Positions 17,278-26,241 of a stretch of 64,000 bases of DNA are shown here, piece by piece. Origin of the DNA: Candidatus Symbiobacter mobilis CR (GTDB taxonomy: Bacteria > Pseudomonadota > Gammaproteobacteria > Burkholderiales > Burkholderiaceae_C); contig NC_022576.1 in NCBI RefSeq assembly GCF_000477435.1, forward strand, positions 434,001-498,000. Direction: 5' to 3'. The notes beneath the pieces are model-generated. The model was not told the origin of the DNA. It searched no databases and worked only from the letters and a program-made list of their open reading frames with translations. The position numbers and the translations under genes are program-made. Position 1 is the first letter of the stretch. Every line of letters starts with the position of its first letter.

Positions 17278-18136
17278 GGGAGAGGAGTGCCCTCTGGAAG
17301 AGCACCTGCATCCCCAGGCCCAGCGCACCGTGCAGTTGGGCGATGTGCTGGTTGGCTACTTGCACAAAACCACGCGCACTACCCGCTTGCGATTGGTCAT
17401 CACCGTGTTGGGGCTGGAGGTGCGTGCGCCCCGGAATGCGACGATTGCGCAGATCGAGCGCATGATCCACGCTCATGCCCAGTGGGTGCTGGATCGGCTG
17501 CGGATCCCCAAAAATCCTGTGCAGCCCCCCCTTAGCGCGGAGCATGCTTGGCAAGATGGGGACGTTTTGCCATTTCTGGGTGCGATGTATCGCATCCACG
17601 TTCCTGCTGTGGAGGAACGCAGCGTCTTGTCTCTGCACCCCATTGCCGAAGAGGGCAAGGTAGTCGAGATCGAGCTGGGCAACGTCACCCCGTTGCGGGG
17701 TATGGCAATGCGCAGCATGGCGAATGTCCATGGGCTGCTGCAATCGTGGCTTATGCAGCAGGCCATGGAACTCGGCAAGGAGCGCTTAGATCATTACGCG
17801 CCGATGCTGGGGGTGCAGTGGACGCAACTACGGCTTGGCAATGCACGCACCCGATTCGGCAGCGCGCGCCGCGATGGCCGGATTCGTCTGAATTGGCGTC
17901 TGATCCATTTCCCCATGGCGTTCGTGGACTATGTGGTCGTCCATGAACTAGCCCACCTGCGCCACATGCACCACGGCCCCCAATTCTGGGCATTGATCGA
18001 GTCTGTGTTGGCGGACTACCGGCAACGTCGCGCTATTGCACGCCAGATGCCGGGCATCACCCTGGGCGGGCCCGCAGTGCGGAGACCACCGCCCTGTAGC
18101 CAGGGTGGAGCGAAGCAGAGCCTGGGAGCGCGATAA
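17255..18136 (+). CDS. YgjP-like metal-dependent hydrolase (DUF45/M48-type)
   Basis: A 293-aa protein with the YgjP-like metallopeptidase domain. The zinc motif VVHELAHLRHMHHGPQFW (HExxH plus downstream His) is near the C-terminus, preceded by the characteristic RFGSARRDGRIRLNWRLIHFP region. Its cellular substrate is unknown. I chose the ATG at 17255, inside plsC, because a longer upstream frame is only a shadow of plsC. The last 15 or so residues are read from a palindromic repeat (18096-18131) and are unlikely to be functional. Confidence 0.85.
   Translation: MKPKDWNKGEECPLEEHLHPQAQRTVQLGDVLVGYLHKTTRTTRLRLVITVLGLEVRAPRNATIAQIERMIHAHAQWVLDRLRIPKNPVQPPLSAEHAWQDGDVLPFLGAMYRIHVPAVEERSVLSLHPIAEEGKVVEIELGNVTPLRGMAMRSMANVHGLLQSWLMQQAMELGKERLDHYAPMLGVQWTQLRLGNARTRFGSARRDGRIRLNWRLIHFPMAFVDYVVVHELAHLRHMHHGPQFWALIESVLADYRQRRAIARQMPGITLGGPAVRRPPPCSQGGAKQSLGAR
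18096..18131 (+). repeat. Short palindromic repeat of the AGCC-GGAGCGAAGC type
   Basis: GTAGCCAGGGTGGAGCGAAG followed by CAGAGCCTGGGAGCG. CCAGG pairs with CCTGG around a GGAGCGAAGC centre. This pattern resembles a palindromic intergenic repeat I associate with several Betaproteobacteria. Here it overlaps the 3' end of the ygjP-like frame. Family assignment is from memory of the motif. Confidence 0.4.
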
Positions 18137-18166
18137 CTGGTATTGATGGCCCAGGCTGGTTGACTA

Positions 18167-18311
18167 AGAACCTATTCCAGTAGGGGCTGCGCCATCGCAT
18201 TGCACGCGGCGGCGGTGCTCGGAATCCTCATGTACTGTCAGTACATTCCGGTTCCTGCGCTCCGGCGCCACGCACACTGCTTCGGCTCGCCTGCCTACTG
18301 CAATAGGTTCT
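18167..18311 (+). repeat. MITE-like repeat family 1, copy C (145 bp)
   Basis: Ends are AGAACCTATTCCAGTAGG and CCTACTGCAATAGGTTCT, with a single mismatch between the 18-bp arms, the best preserved inverted repeats of the four copies. The central ATGTACTG-T-CAGTACAT palindrome is intact. It sits between the convergent ends of ygjP and the usp gene. Confidence 0.9.
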
Positions 18312-18326
18312 CAGTGCGAGCGGCGA

Positions 18327-18785
18327 TTATTTTTTGTGCCGTGCCCCAGGGTCCCGTACCACCAGCACCGGCAGGTTGGTGTGCGATAGCACCGAGTGGG
18401 CTACGCTGCCGAGTACCAGCTTGCCCAGGCCGTGGCGGCCATGGGAGCCCATGACGATCAGGTCGGCATGGGACGATTCCGCAGCTTCGACGATGCCGCG
18501 CCAGACGGTGTGCGCTTCGACCACGGAAGTGCCGGGAGCGATGCCTTCCGCCTCGAAAAGTTCCTTGGCGGCATGGACTGCAGAATGGGCTTCCGCCAAG
18601 GCTGCGCTCAAATACTCCGCCTGTCCGTAGGCAAAGTCCGCTCCCACCCCTGTGAAAGGGTAGGGGTCGATGACGTAGAGGATCGTGACGGCGCTGGAAA
18701 ACGCCTTGCTCAAGCCAACGGCCTTGACCACCGCGTTGTGGCAGGTGGGTGAGCCGTCTACGGGGACGAGGATCCGTTCAAACAT
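18327..18785 (-). CDS. Universal stress protein, UspA family
   Basis: A 152-aa single-domain universal stress protein. It starts with the family pattern FERILVPVDGSP and ends with the ATP-binding loop GSHGRHGLGKLVLGSVAHSVL (GxxG followed by a GS motif), so it should be the nucleotide-binding type. Such proteins help cells survive starvation and low-oxygen stress. It lies 81 bp downstream of the por locus on the same strand and may be induced with it. Promoter not identified. Confidence 0.9.
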   Translation of the reverse strand: MFERILVPVDGSPTCHNAVVKAVGLSKAFSSAVTILYVIDPYPFTGVGADFAYGQAEYLSAALAEAHSAVHAAKELFEAEGIAPGTSVVEAHTVWRGIVEAAESSHADLIVMGSHGRHGLGKLVLGSVAHSVLSHTNLPVLVVRDPGARHKK

Positions 18786-18866
18786 GCTTGGGCTCCCGAG
18801 GCTGGACGCAACATGGGCGAGGCTGGCGGCGATGGCAATTGCAATACGGGGGAACGGAAATAACGC

Positions 18867-20492
18867 TTAGATGTCCTCGGGAACCATCTTGATGGAGCCG
18901 CAGGGACATTCGGCCACGCAGATCCCGCAACCCTTGCAGTAGTCGTAGTTGAATTCGAAGCCCTTGCCAGGCCCCAGTTTGATCACGGCGTTGTCCGGGC
19001 ACACCCCGTAGCAGTTGTCGCACTCGAAGCAATTGCCGCACGAGAGGCAGCGCCGCGCCTCGAACAGGGCGTTGCTTTCGTCAAGCCCGCCTTGTACTTC
19101 CTCGAAGGTGGACTGTCGGCGAATGATGTCGAGCATCGGACGAACGGTCTTTGGCGCATCGCTGTAGTACCAGGTGTTGAGCTTGTCAAACGAGGCGACT
19201 TCGCTCTTGGGCGGTGGGTCATAGACCTTGCCTTGCAACCAAGCGTCGATGCAGCGTGCGGCTTTCTTGCCATGACCAACGGCAACGGTGACGTTGCGGT
19301 CAGCAGGAACCATGTCCCCACCGGCAAAGATGCCTGCATGGCCGGTCATCATCTGCTTGTCGACCTGTACTACCCCATCTTGCACGACGAGCCCCGGTAC
19401 GCCATCGACCAAGGAAAGATCGACATCCTGCCCCAGCGCCAGCACGACGGAATCGGCTTCGAGGGTCTCGAACTCGCCAGTGGGCTGGGGAAAACCCTTC
19501 TCGTCGAGGGCCATTTTTTCGACCGTGATCGATGATTCGCCCGCTTGTTTGATCGTCGAGAGCCACTTGATCAGCACGCCTTCTTGCAGCGCTTCTTCGA
19601 CCTCGAAGTCGTGCGCAGGCATTTTTTCGCGATTGCGGCGGTAGACGATGATCGATTCGGTGGCGCCGAGCCTCTTGGCTGTTCGCGCTACGTCGATGGC
19701 GGTGTTGCCACCACCGTAGACGACGACGCGGCGGCCCAACAGGGGCTTTTCTTCACCTTCCATCGACCGCAGGACGGAAACGGCGTCGAGGATCTTGGCA
19801 GAGTCCCCGGCAGGGATGAATGCACGCTTGGCAATGTGCGCCCCCACAGCCAAGAAGACAGCGTCGAATCCGCCTTGTTGCTGTGTTTCAAGCACATTGC
19901 CGACTTTGGCGTTGTAGCGAATCTCGACCCCCAGCTCAGCGATGCGCTGCACTTCGGCGTCGAGCACCGTGCGTGGGAGCCGGTACTGCGGAATACCAAA
20001 GCGCATCATTCCCCCAGGCAGTGGCCCGGCTTCGAGGACGGTGACCCCATGACCCATGCGCGCCAAGTGGTACGCGGCGGACAGCCCCGATGGGCCGGCG
20101 CCGACGACGAGCACTTTTTTGCCAGATCGTGTGCGGGGAGCATCGAATGTCCACCCGCGCTCCAGCGCCTGGTCACCAAGAAAGCGTTCTACCGAATTGA
20201 TACCGACAGGCGCATCAAGCTGGCCGCGATTGCAGGCGTTTTCGCAGGTGTGGTAACACACCCGCCCCATGATGGCGGGGAACGGGTTGTCTTCGACCAG
20301 GGTGCGCCAGGCTTGTTCGTAATTGCCGGATTCGGCATGGAAGAGCCAGCCCTGGATGTTTTCCCCCGCAGGGCATTGCAGGTTGCAGGGGGGAATGCGG
20401 TTCAGGTATACCGGACGGGAAGTACGCCACGAGCCGGTGTGGTTGGCCAGCGAACTGCCCACGTCCAGGGTGATGGCAAAGGGTTTTTGCAT
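18867..20492 (-). CDS. GltD-like FAD/NAD(P)-binding protein fused to a 2x[4Fe-4S] ferredoxin domain (PFOR-associated)
   Basis: A 541-aa protein with three parts. The N-terminus is GltD/DPYD-like, with cysteines in PPCNLQCPAGENIQGW and GRVCYHTCENACNR for Fe-S clusters. The middle is a flavin/NAD(P) reductase core with VLVVGAGPSGLSAAYHLAR and VVVYGGGNTAIDVARTAK. The C-terminus is a ferredoxin with closely spaced cysteines (CLSCGNCFECDNCYGVCP) and a second cluster CKGCGICVAECP. It follows porB by 91 bp in the same orientation. By context it probably replaces the small PorD ferredoxin subunit and links the oxidoreductase to NAD(P)H; that role is inferred. Confidence 0.85.
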   Translation of the reverse strand: MQKPFAITLDVGSSLANHTGSWRTSRPVYLNRIPPCNLQCPAGENIQGWLFHAESGNYEQAWRTLVEDNPFPAIMGRVCYHTCENACNRGQLDAPVGINSVERFLGDQALERGWTFDAPRTRSGKKVLVVGAGPSGLSAAYHLARMGHGVTVLEAGPLPGGMMRFGIPQYRLPRTVLDAEVQRIAELGVEIRYNAKVGNVLETQQQGGFDAVFLAVGAHIAKRAFIPAGDSAKILDAVSVLRSMEGEEKPLLGRRVVVYGGGNTAIDVARTAKRLGATESIIVYRRNREKMPAHDFEVEEALQEGVLIKWLSTIKQAGESSITVEKMALDEKGFPQPTGEFETLEADSVVLALGQDVDLSLVDGVPGLVVQDGVVQVDKQMMTGHAGIFAGGDMVPADRNVTVAVGHGKKAARCIDAWLQGKVYDPPPKSEVASFDKLNTWYYSDAPKTVRPMLDIIRRQSTFEEVQGGLDESNALFEARRCLSCGNCFECDNCYGVCPDNAVIKLGPGKGFEFNYDYCKGCGICVAECPCGSIKMVPEDI

Positions 20493-20583
20493 GGTTAGTG
20501 CTCCAGAAAATGCGAGGCCCCCGGCAGCGGCGCGCTATCGGTGCGTTGTCGGCGCACAAGCCTTGCGCGGGGGCAGAGAGGGA

Positions 20584-21597
20584 TCAGGCGCTGGCCGAAT
20601 CTGCCACAGTGTTGAGCAGCCCGTAGCGGCGGATGTTGCGGTCGGCAATGGCCTGCAGGCGGGCAAGGGTTGCCACATCCGGGCTTTTGCCGAAGAGATG
20701 GGCAAAGCGCCGTTGGGGCCGGAGGTACTCTTCGACAGGAACCTGGCGGCGAATTTTGCGGACATCGGTGATCTCCCCGCGTTCTGCCTCGAACACCGGG
20801 AACATCCCGCTTTCGACGGCAAGCCGGGCGAGCCGGATCGTGTCGTGCGAGGCAGATCCCCACCCGAGCGGGCAAGGGACGAAGAGGTGCAGGTATCGCG
20901 CTCCGCGGATCGTCATCGCCTTTTTGACCTTGTATTCGAGGTCGCGCAGATCGGCAACGGTCGCCGTGGCGACGTAGGGAATCTCGTGCGCCATGGCAAT
21001 CTGGGGAACGTTTTTGCCAATGCCGAACTCGTTGCCGGGATGGTCCCCGACGGGCATGGTTGTCGCGGTACGGGCCGTTGGCGGCGTTGCGCTGGAACGC
21101 TGCACGCCGGTGTTCATGTAGGCTTCGTTGTCGTAGCAGATGTAGAGCACGTCATCGTTGCGCTCGAACATCCCGGAAAGGCAGGCAAAGCCGATGTCCG
21201 TAGTGCCTCCATCGCCACCCTGGGCGATGACGCGCACGTCGGTGCGGCCCTTGGCCTTGAGTGCGGCAGCGATGCCGGTCGCGACGGATGCAGTGTTTCC
21301 GAAGAGTGAGTGAATCCACGGGATCTGCCACGAGGTTTCGGGGTAGGGGGTCGAAAACACTTCCAGGCAGCCCGTGGCATTCGCAGCGATGAGCTTGCCG
21401 CCCGTGGAAGACACGGCTGCATCGATAGCGTAGCGCGCCCCAAGCGCTTCCCCGCAACCTTGGCAAGCGCGGTGGCCAGAGTTGAGCGAGTTGCAGCGCT
21501 GCACATCGGCCTGCACGCTGCGTTGTTCCGGCGCTAGCAGCCGGTTGCCGACGGTAAAAGTGCCCGTCTGGTAGAACTTGATGGTGGTCGGTTCCAT
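20584..21597 (-). CDS. porB: Pyruvate:ferredoxin oxidoreductase-type beta subunit
   Basis: A 337-aa thiamine-diphosphate-binding beta subunit of a 2-oxoacid:ferredoxin oxidoreductase. The Fe-S motif is CQGCGEALGARY, and the TPP/Mg site is QGGDGGTTDIGFACL with YICYDNEAYMNTG further on. With porA and porG it converts pyruvate and CoA to acetyl-CoA, CO2 and reduced ferredoxin. Substrate specificity within the family cannot be proven from sequence alone. It lies 40 bp after porA. Confidence 0.9.
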   Translation of the reverse strand: MEPTTIKFYQTGTFTVGNRLLAPEQRSVQADVQRCNSLNSGHRACQGCGEALGARYAIDAAVSSTGGKLIAANATGCLEVFSTPYPETSWQIPWIHSLFGNTASVATGIAAALKAKGRTDVRVIAQGGDGGTTDIGFACLSGMFERNDDVLYICYDNEAYMNTGVQRSSATPPTARTATTMPVGDHPGNEFGIGKNVPQIAMAHEIPYVATATVADLRDLEYKVKKAMTIRGARYLHLFVPCPLGWGSASHDTIRLARLAVESGMFPVFEAERGEITDVRKIRRQVPVEEYLRPQRRFAHLFGKSPDVATLARLQAIADRNIRRYGLLNTVADSASA

Positions 21598-21637
21598 AGT
21601 GCTGTGATCCTTGCTGTGATCCCGAAGAGGTCAGAGG

Positions 21638-22891
21638 TCAGGCGATGCCTGCAGCGACGACGCCGATGTCGCGCAGGATGCCTTCTGCGATAGGCCCGGA
21701 ACGGCGGGTGGCTTTTTCGCGCTCCAACACCCGTTTGACGACATCCCAGTCCAGATCGAGGAAGGTCATCCACTCCAGCTTGTCGGCGATGGCGTCTTCG
21801 AAGAGCGTATGCAGCGAAGCCTTGGTGATGGGGCGTCCGCCAAGACCGGCAACGACGGTCAGCACCGTCTGGGGCCGATCACGCACGGCACTGCGCACAT
21901 CGCGCGAGACGATTCCGCCGATCCCGACGGCAAAGCATTTTTCGACGACGACGATGCGGGATGCGCCTGCTGTGGCTTCTCGAATCGCAGAAATCGGGAA
22001 GGGACGGTACGAGGTGATTCCCAATACGCCGATCGAAACACCTTGGGCACGCAGCTCATCGACGGTGTCCTTGATCGTCCCCAGCACGGAACCCATGGCA
22101 ATGACGATGGTGCTGGCGTCTTCGATGTGATAGGTTTTGATCAGCCCGCCGGAATCACGGCCAAACTCCTTGCGGAATTCCTCGGCGACCTGAGGAATCA
22201 GGTCGAGGGCTTGCATCTGTTTGACGTGGGCCAAGTAACGCACTTCGGTGAAGGCTTCGGGGCCAACCATTGCGCCGATCGATACGGGGGCGTCGGGGTC
22301 GAGCACCTGGCGGGGTTCGTAGGCAGGCAGAAAGCGGTCTACCTGTTCTTGCGTCGGGATGTCCACGCGCTCGTAGGCATGGGTGAGGATGAAGCCGTCC
22401 ATGCACACCATCACGGGTAGCGAGAGTTCTTCGGCGATCTTGAAGGCCTGGATATGCAGGTCAAGCGCTTCTTGGTTCGTTTCCGCAAAAATTTGTAGCC
22501 AGCCAGCATCGCGCATCGACATACTGTCGGTGTGGTCGTTCCAGATGTTGATGGGGGCGCCGATGGCACGATTCGCCACGGTCATCACGATCGGCAGCCC
22601 CAATCCGGAAGCGTTGTAGACGGCTTCTGCCATGTACAGCAGCCCTTGGCTGGCGGTGGCGGTGTAGGAACGCGCCCCGGCGGCGGAGGAACCGATGGCC
22701 ACGCTCAATGCGGCAAATTCGGACTCGACGTTGAGGAACTCGCAGTGGGTGATTTCCCCCGACTTCACCAATTCCCCCAATCCCTCGACGATGTGGGTTT
22801 GCGGGGAGATGGGGTATGCGCAGATGACTTCCGGGCGGCAGAGCGCAACGGCCTTGGCAACGGCGTGGGAACCTTCGCACTGTTCAAGCAT
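21638..22891 (-). CDS. porA: Pyruvate:ferredoxin oxidoreductase-type alpha subunit
   Basis: A 417-aa alpha subunit with the pyrimidine-binding transketolase-like domain: ICAYPISPQTHIVEGL, then the FLNVESEFAALSVAIGSSAAGARSY region with its conserved Glu, and the ATASQGLLYM segment. A C-terminal transketolase-like domain includes YRPFPISAIREA and VVVEKCFAVGIGG. Its start overlaps the end of porG by 8 nt, implying translational coupling. The set of separate gamma, alpha and beta genes follows the archaeal/anaerobe layout rather than the single-chain form. Confidence 0.9.
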   Translation of the reverse strand: MLEQCEGSHAVAKAVALCRPEVICAYPISPQTHIVEGLGELVKSGEITHCEFLNVESEFAALSVAIGSSAAGARSYTATASQGLLYMAEAVYNASGLGLPIVMTVANRAIGAPINIWNDHTDSMSMRDAGWLQIFAETNQEALDLHIQAFKIAEELSLPVMVCMDGFILTHAYERVDIPTQEQVDRFLPAYEPRQVLDPDAPVSIGAMVGPEAFTEVRYLAHVKQMQALDLIPQVAEEFRKEFGRDSGGLIKTYHIEDASTIVIAMGSVLGTIKDTVDELRAQGVSIGVLGITSYRPFPISAIREATAGASRIVVVEKCFAVGIGGIVSRDVRSAVRDRPQTVLTVVAGLGGRPITKASLHTLFEDAIADKLEWMTFLDLDWDVVKRVLEREKATRRSGPIAEGILRDIGVVAAGIA

Positions 22892-23486
22892 GGCATACCT
22901 CTTCTTGTTTGTCTTGTTTGTTTTGCATCTTTTGCAACACGATGGCGTGGGCTTCCCGCGCTGCCGCCTGGTTGCCCCTACAGACTGCGCCGGAAAACTT
23001 GTGTTCTATGGCGTGGAGCACTGCGTCGAGGCTGATGGGGCCACCAAGCGCAGCAAAGGCGCCCAACAGGGGAACGTTGGGGACGGGGCGCCCAACGTGC
23101 TTGAGCGCCAGTTCGGTCGCAGGGACGGTGGCCACACGCTCGGGGCGCAAGCCCTGGATGAATTCCCCCAGGCCCATGTCCTCGAAAGAATGGGTGGAAT
23201 TGATCAGGATGTATCCCTCTTTATGCAGCCCGGTGAGCACGCCAACCTGGTGGAGCAAGGTGGCATCCTGAATGATGATGGCATCAGGCTGCATGATGGG
23301 TTCGCGAAGCCGGATCTCGATATCGTCCATCCTGCAATAGGCGATGACCGGAGCGCCGGTGCGCTCGGAGCCAAAACTGGGAAAAGCTTGTGCATGACGC
23401 CCGCCGAGGAACGCGGCGATGGACATCATCTCCGCTCCGGTGACAACGCCTTGGCCGCCACGACCGTGAATGCGTACCTGAAACAT
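22884..23486 (-). CDS. porG: Pyruvate:ferredoxin oxidoreductase-type gamma subunit
   Basis: A 200-aa gamma subunit of the 2-oxoacid:ferredoxin oxidoreductase family. It starts with the diagnostic FQVRIHGRGGQGVVTGAEM and continues with FPSFGSERTGAPVIAYCR. The ATG at 23486, with AAGGAT just upstream, is preferred to an upstream in-frame start that adds 23 unrelated residues. It is the first gene of the porG-porA-porB-reductase-usp run on the minus strand. Confidence 0.9.
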   Translation of the reverse strand: MFQVRIHGRGGQGVVTGAEMMSIAAFLGGRHAQAFPSFGSERTGAPVIAYCRMDDIEIRLREPIMQPDAIIIQDATLLHQVGVLTGLHKEGYILINSTHSFEDMGLGEFIQGLRPERVATVPATELALKHVGRPVPNVPLLGAFAALGGPISLDAVLHAIEHKFSGAVCRGNQAAAREAHAIVLQKMQNKQDKQEEVCHA

Positions 23487-23659
23487 GGTTGGATCCTTAA
23501 AAAAACACCACCGCGAAAGGCTACGGGCCAGTGCGGTGGGTTTCGACGACAACACCCGCGATTACATCACGGGCAACAGGGCAAAGCTGCGGACAACTTT
23601 TGCCGACAATGGTTCTGGTGTGGGGGATATCGGGGCTACGCTACGATGTCGTCAGACAG

Positions 23660-24850
23660 TCAGTCCACCACGGCGGCGTACACCAGGTTACTAAATAGCT
23701 CGCGGTAGTACTCGCGCTGATTGGGGGCTTGCAACATGAGAATCGCTTGCAAATCCTCTGCAGGGTCGACGAAAAAGGTTGTCCCGGCCAACCCACCCCA
23801 GAAGTAGGAGCCGACCGACCCTGCGACGAGAGAAGGACCGCGACGGGTGCGCACGGCAACACCCAACCCGAAACCATGCGAATCGCTGAGCAAGGTGCGA
23901 GACCCAGCGCTCCATATTGGCAAATCATGCACGTGGTCGGTAGTCAGGAAATCAACCATCGACGAGCTGAGCAGGCGTTGGCCACCAAATTCTCCGCGCT
24001 GCAATAGGCATTGCAAGAAATGGGCGTAATCCGTCGCCGTCGAGACCAGCCCGCTTCCGCCAGAAGCCATGGGTACGGGTTGGCGAACATCGTGGAGACG
24101 AACGGGTACCCCACTGCGTGGACAACTGGCAAAAGGTTCGGCGATGCGCACGTGGTGCCAATCCGGCACGCCAAAACCCGTGTCCACCATGCCGAGGGGT
24201 TCAAAAATGCGGGAGCGCAGCCACAATGGCAAGGGTTGCCCACTAACGACTTCGATCACCCGGCCCAACACATCTGTCGCGTGACCGTACTCGAAAGCAG
24301 CCCCAGGGTCACAGACCAGGGGAATTCGTGCGCATTCCTGTGTCCATTCCGCCAAACTGCCAGGGTACGAGGGAGTACGCAGACGGGCGTACTGACGGTG
24401 AACGCTGCTGTTGCCCAGAAAACCATAGCTCAACCCTGCGGTGTGCCGCATGAGGTCGTGGACAGTCATAGGGCGGCGCACGGGCCGAGGCAGGGCGCCG
24501 TCTTCGTGCAGTACTTGCTGGGAAGAAAACTCCGGCAGATAGTTCGCTACTGGCTGACCTAGTAGCAATTTGCCTTCTTCGACGAGCATCAGCGCAGCGA
24601 CGGAAATCACTGGCTTGGTCATCGAGTAAATGCGAAATATCGCATTGATCGGCATGGAGCTGCCTGAGGCAGGGTCACGCACTCCCACTGCGCTGCGCAG
24701 TACACATCGCCCGCGCCGAACTACCAACGCGACAGCCCCGGGCAGTCTGCCGAGGCGTACTTCTTCGTGCAGTACACGCCCCAAGCGATCCAGCCGTGCT
24801 GGACACATGCCTACTTCATCGGCAGGGGATTCTTGCAAGCGCATCGACAA
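23660..24850 (-). CDS. EstB-like serine hydrolase (class C beta-lactamase fold)
   Basis: A 396-aa protein of the beta-lactamase-related serine hydrolase family. The S-x-x-K motif is SMTK at residues 76-79, and the conserved tyrosine lies in FEYGHATDVLGRVIEV (Y188). A W-G-G motif (YFWGGLAGTTFFVDP) stands where beta-lactamases have KTG. These features match esterases of the EstB type rather than true beta-lactamases. No signal peptide is evident, so it is probably cytoplasmic. The start may be the ATG at 24850 or the one two codons later. It is downstream of minE, with no sign of functional linkage. Confidence 0.85.
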   Translation of the reverse strand: MSMRLQESPADEVGMCPARLDRLGRVLHEEVRLGRLPGAVALVVRRGRCVLRSAVGVRDPASGSSMPINAIFRIYSMTKPVISVAALMLVEEGKLLLGQPVANYLPEFSSQQVLHEDGALPRPVRRPMTVHDLMRHTAGLSYGFLGNSSVHRQYARLRTPSYPGSLAEWTQECARIPLVCDPGAAFEYGHATDVLGRVIEVVSGQPLPLWLRSRIFEPLGMVDTGFGVPDWHHVRIAEPFASCPRSGVPVRLHDVRQPVPMASGGSGLVSTATDYAHFLQCLLQRGEFGGQRLLSSSMVDFLTTDHVHDLPIWSAGSRTLLSDSHGFGLGVAVRTRRGPSLVAGSVGSYFWGGLAGTTFFVDPAEDLQAILMLQAPNQREYYRELFSNLVYAAVVD

Positions 24851-24974
24851 GAAGTCGGAAATTCATCGTGCCCCATGGAGACAGCGACAACCCACACCAA
24901 TCCGGCTAGGGCCAGCACACATGGTTATGTCGCGAGAACCATCGCGACTGCCGTCACGCCAACAGCGTCAAAAC

Positions 24975-25274
24975 TCAGTGCGTGACACTGATTCCCACCT
25001 CTAGGCGGATCAATTCGAGTTGACCTTGCACTTCGCGACTGATGACCACTGCATCGCGATCAACTGGGGGATAGTATTTCCGGATCAATTCCGTCAATTC
25101 ATGCTGCAACTCGGGGAGCAGGCTGTGCCATGTTTCCTGATCTTTGAACACGGCGCGCAAGCGAGTGCTGGCAACCTTGGCACTGGACTCCTGCCGATCC
25201 GAATTGCGAGCCCAAAACCATTTGAGCAGCGCAGTAGACAAATCGGACTTGGATTCTTTGGTTTCGATATTCAT
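24975..25274 (-). CDS. minE: Cell division topological specificity factor MinE
   Basis: A 99-aa MinE. It stimulates MinD ATPase and drives pole-to-pole oscillation so that division occurs at mid-cell. The MinD-contacting region is seen as KVASTRLRAVF, and the dimerisation part as LPELQHELTELIRKYYPPV followed by a beta strand (LELIRLEVGI). The N-terminal 30 residues are longer and more charged than in E. coli MinE (88 aa). Its ATG overlaps the minD stop by 4 nt. Confidence 0.9.
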   Translation of the reverse strand: MNIETKESKSDLSTALLKWFWARNSDRQESSAKVASTRLRAVFKDQETWHSLLPELQHELTELIRKYYPPVDRDAVVISREVQGQLELIRLEVGISVTH

Positions 25275-26089
25275 TTTCGTGGTCCTAATAATTTTTGCAG
25301 GAAACTTTTGGGACGAGGCTCTGTGAAGCGCATGGGCAATACAGATCCCAGAAAACGCTCTACGACATCTTTGTATGCCTCGGAAGGCTCGGTACGATGG
25401 TAATGGATAACAGGAATGCCTTCGTTGGAAGCCTTCAAAATCACTTCGCTTTCCGGTATCACACCGATCAGCGGGACATGCAACATGTCCTGAATGTCTT
25501 TCATTTCAAGCATCTGCCCTTCAGTGACCCGGTCAGGATCGTAGCGTGCCAACAGCAAATGCTCTTTCACAGGCTCCTGGGACTCGACAGCCCGCTTCGT
25601 CTTGCTGGCAAGTAGTCCAAGAATCCGGTCCGAATCCCGTACCGAAGAAACTTCCGGATTGGCGACGACCAAAGCATCGTCCGCGAAGAACATGGCCATC
25701 AAGGCACCAGCTTCGATACCTGCCGGGGAGTCACAAATGACGTAGTCGAACCCCATTGCAGCCAGATCGTGGAGCACTTTCTCGACACCCTCGACAGTGA
25801 GGGCATCCTTGTCCCGCGTTTGGGATGCAGGCAGGATGTAGAGATTTTCAGAGTGCTTGTCCTTGATCAGAGCCTGGTTGACGGTGGCCTCCCCTTGAAT
25901 GACGTTGATCAGGTCATACACGACACGCCTCTCGCACCCCATGATGAGATCGAGATTGCGCAACCCCACATCGAAATCGATGACCGCAGTCTTGTACCCT
26001 TTGAGTGCCAATCCTGATGAAAAACTTGCACTTGTGGTGGTCTTTCCCACTCCACCTTTGCCGGATGTAACGACGACTACTCTTGCCAT
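25271..26089 (-). CDS. minD: Septum-site determining ATPase MinD
   Basis: A 272-aa deviant Walker A ATPase (SGKGGVGKTTTSASF, residues 9-23) that binds the membrane with ATP and positions the division inhibitor. It has DFDVGLRNLD, the switch II region DYVICDSPAGIE and a C-terminal amphipathic tail ending KSFLQKLLGPRK for membrane targeting. It is followed by minE. The usual upstream partner minC is absent: the 152 bp before this gene contain no such frame and the next gene is valS. Confidence 0.96.
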   Translation of the reverse strand: MARVVVVTSGKGGVGKTTTSASFSSGLALKGYKTAVIDFDVGLRNLDLIMGCERRVVYDLINVIQGEATVNQALIKDKHSENLYILPASQTRDKDALTVEGVEKVLHDLAAMGFDYVICDSPAGIEAGALMAMFFADDALVVANPEVSSVRDSDRILGLLASKTKRAVESQEPVKEHLLLARYDPDRVTEGQMLEMKDIQDMLHVPLIGVIPESEVILKASNEGIPVIHYHRTEPSEAYKDVVERFLGSVLPMRFTEPRPKSFLQKLLGPRK

Positions 26090-26241
26090 GAATCAATCTT
26101 TCAATAATGCTGTCTGACTATACCGGATTCGGTCTCGACCGGACTCTGGCCGCCACGATGCAAGGCCGATGGGGGAAGATGGGGGACGTAGGAAGCGCAG
26201 CCTGCATGCAGTGGGTCTACCACAGGTTCCTGGCGAAGGTA

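Noticed and set aside
19545..20498. Plus-strand frame of 317 codons opposite the reductase-ferredoxin gene
   Set aside because: It is a shadow in the complementary frame of a gene with clear cofactor motifs.
23660..24850. Annotation as a beta-lactamase resistance gene
   Set aside because: The S-x-x-K motif is present but there is no signal peptide, and the KTG position is W-G-G, matching esterase-type relatives.
26090..26241. Possible minC upstream of minD
   Set aside because: Only 152 bp are available and no frame shows MinC-like sequence.
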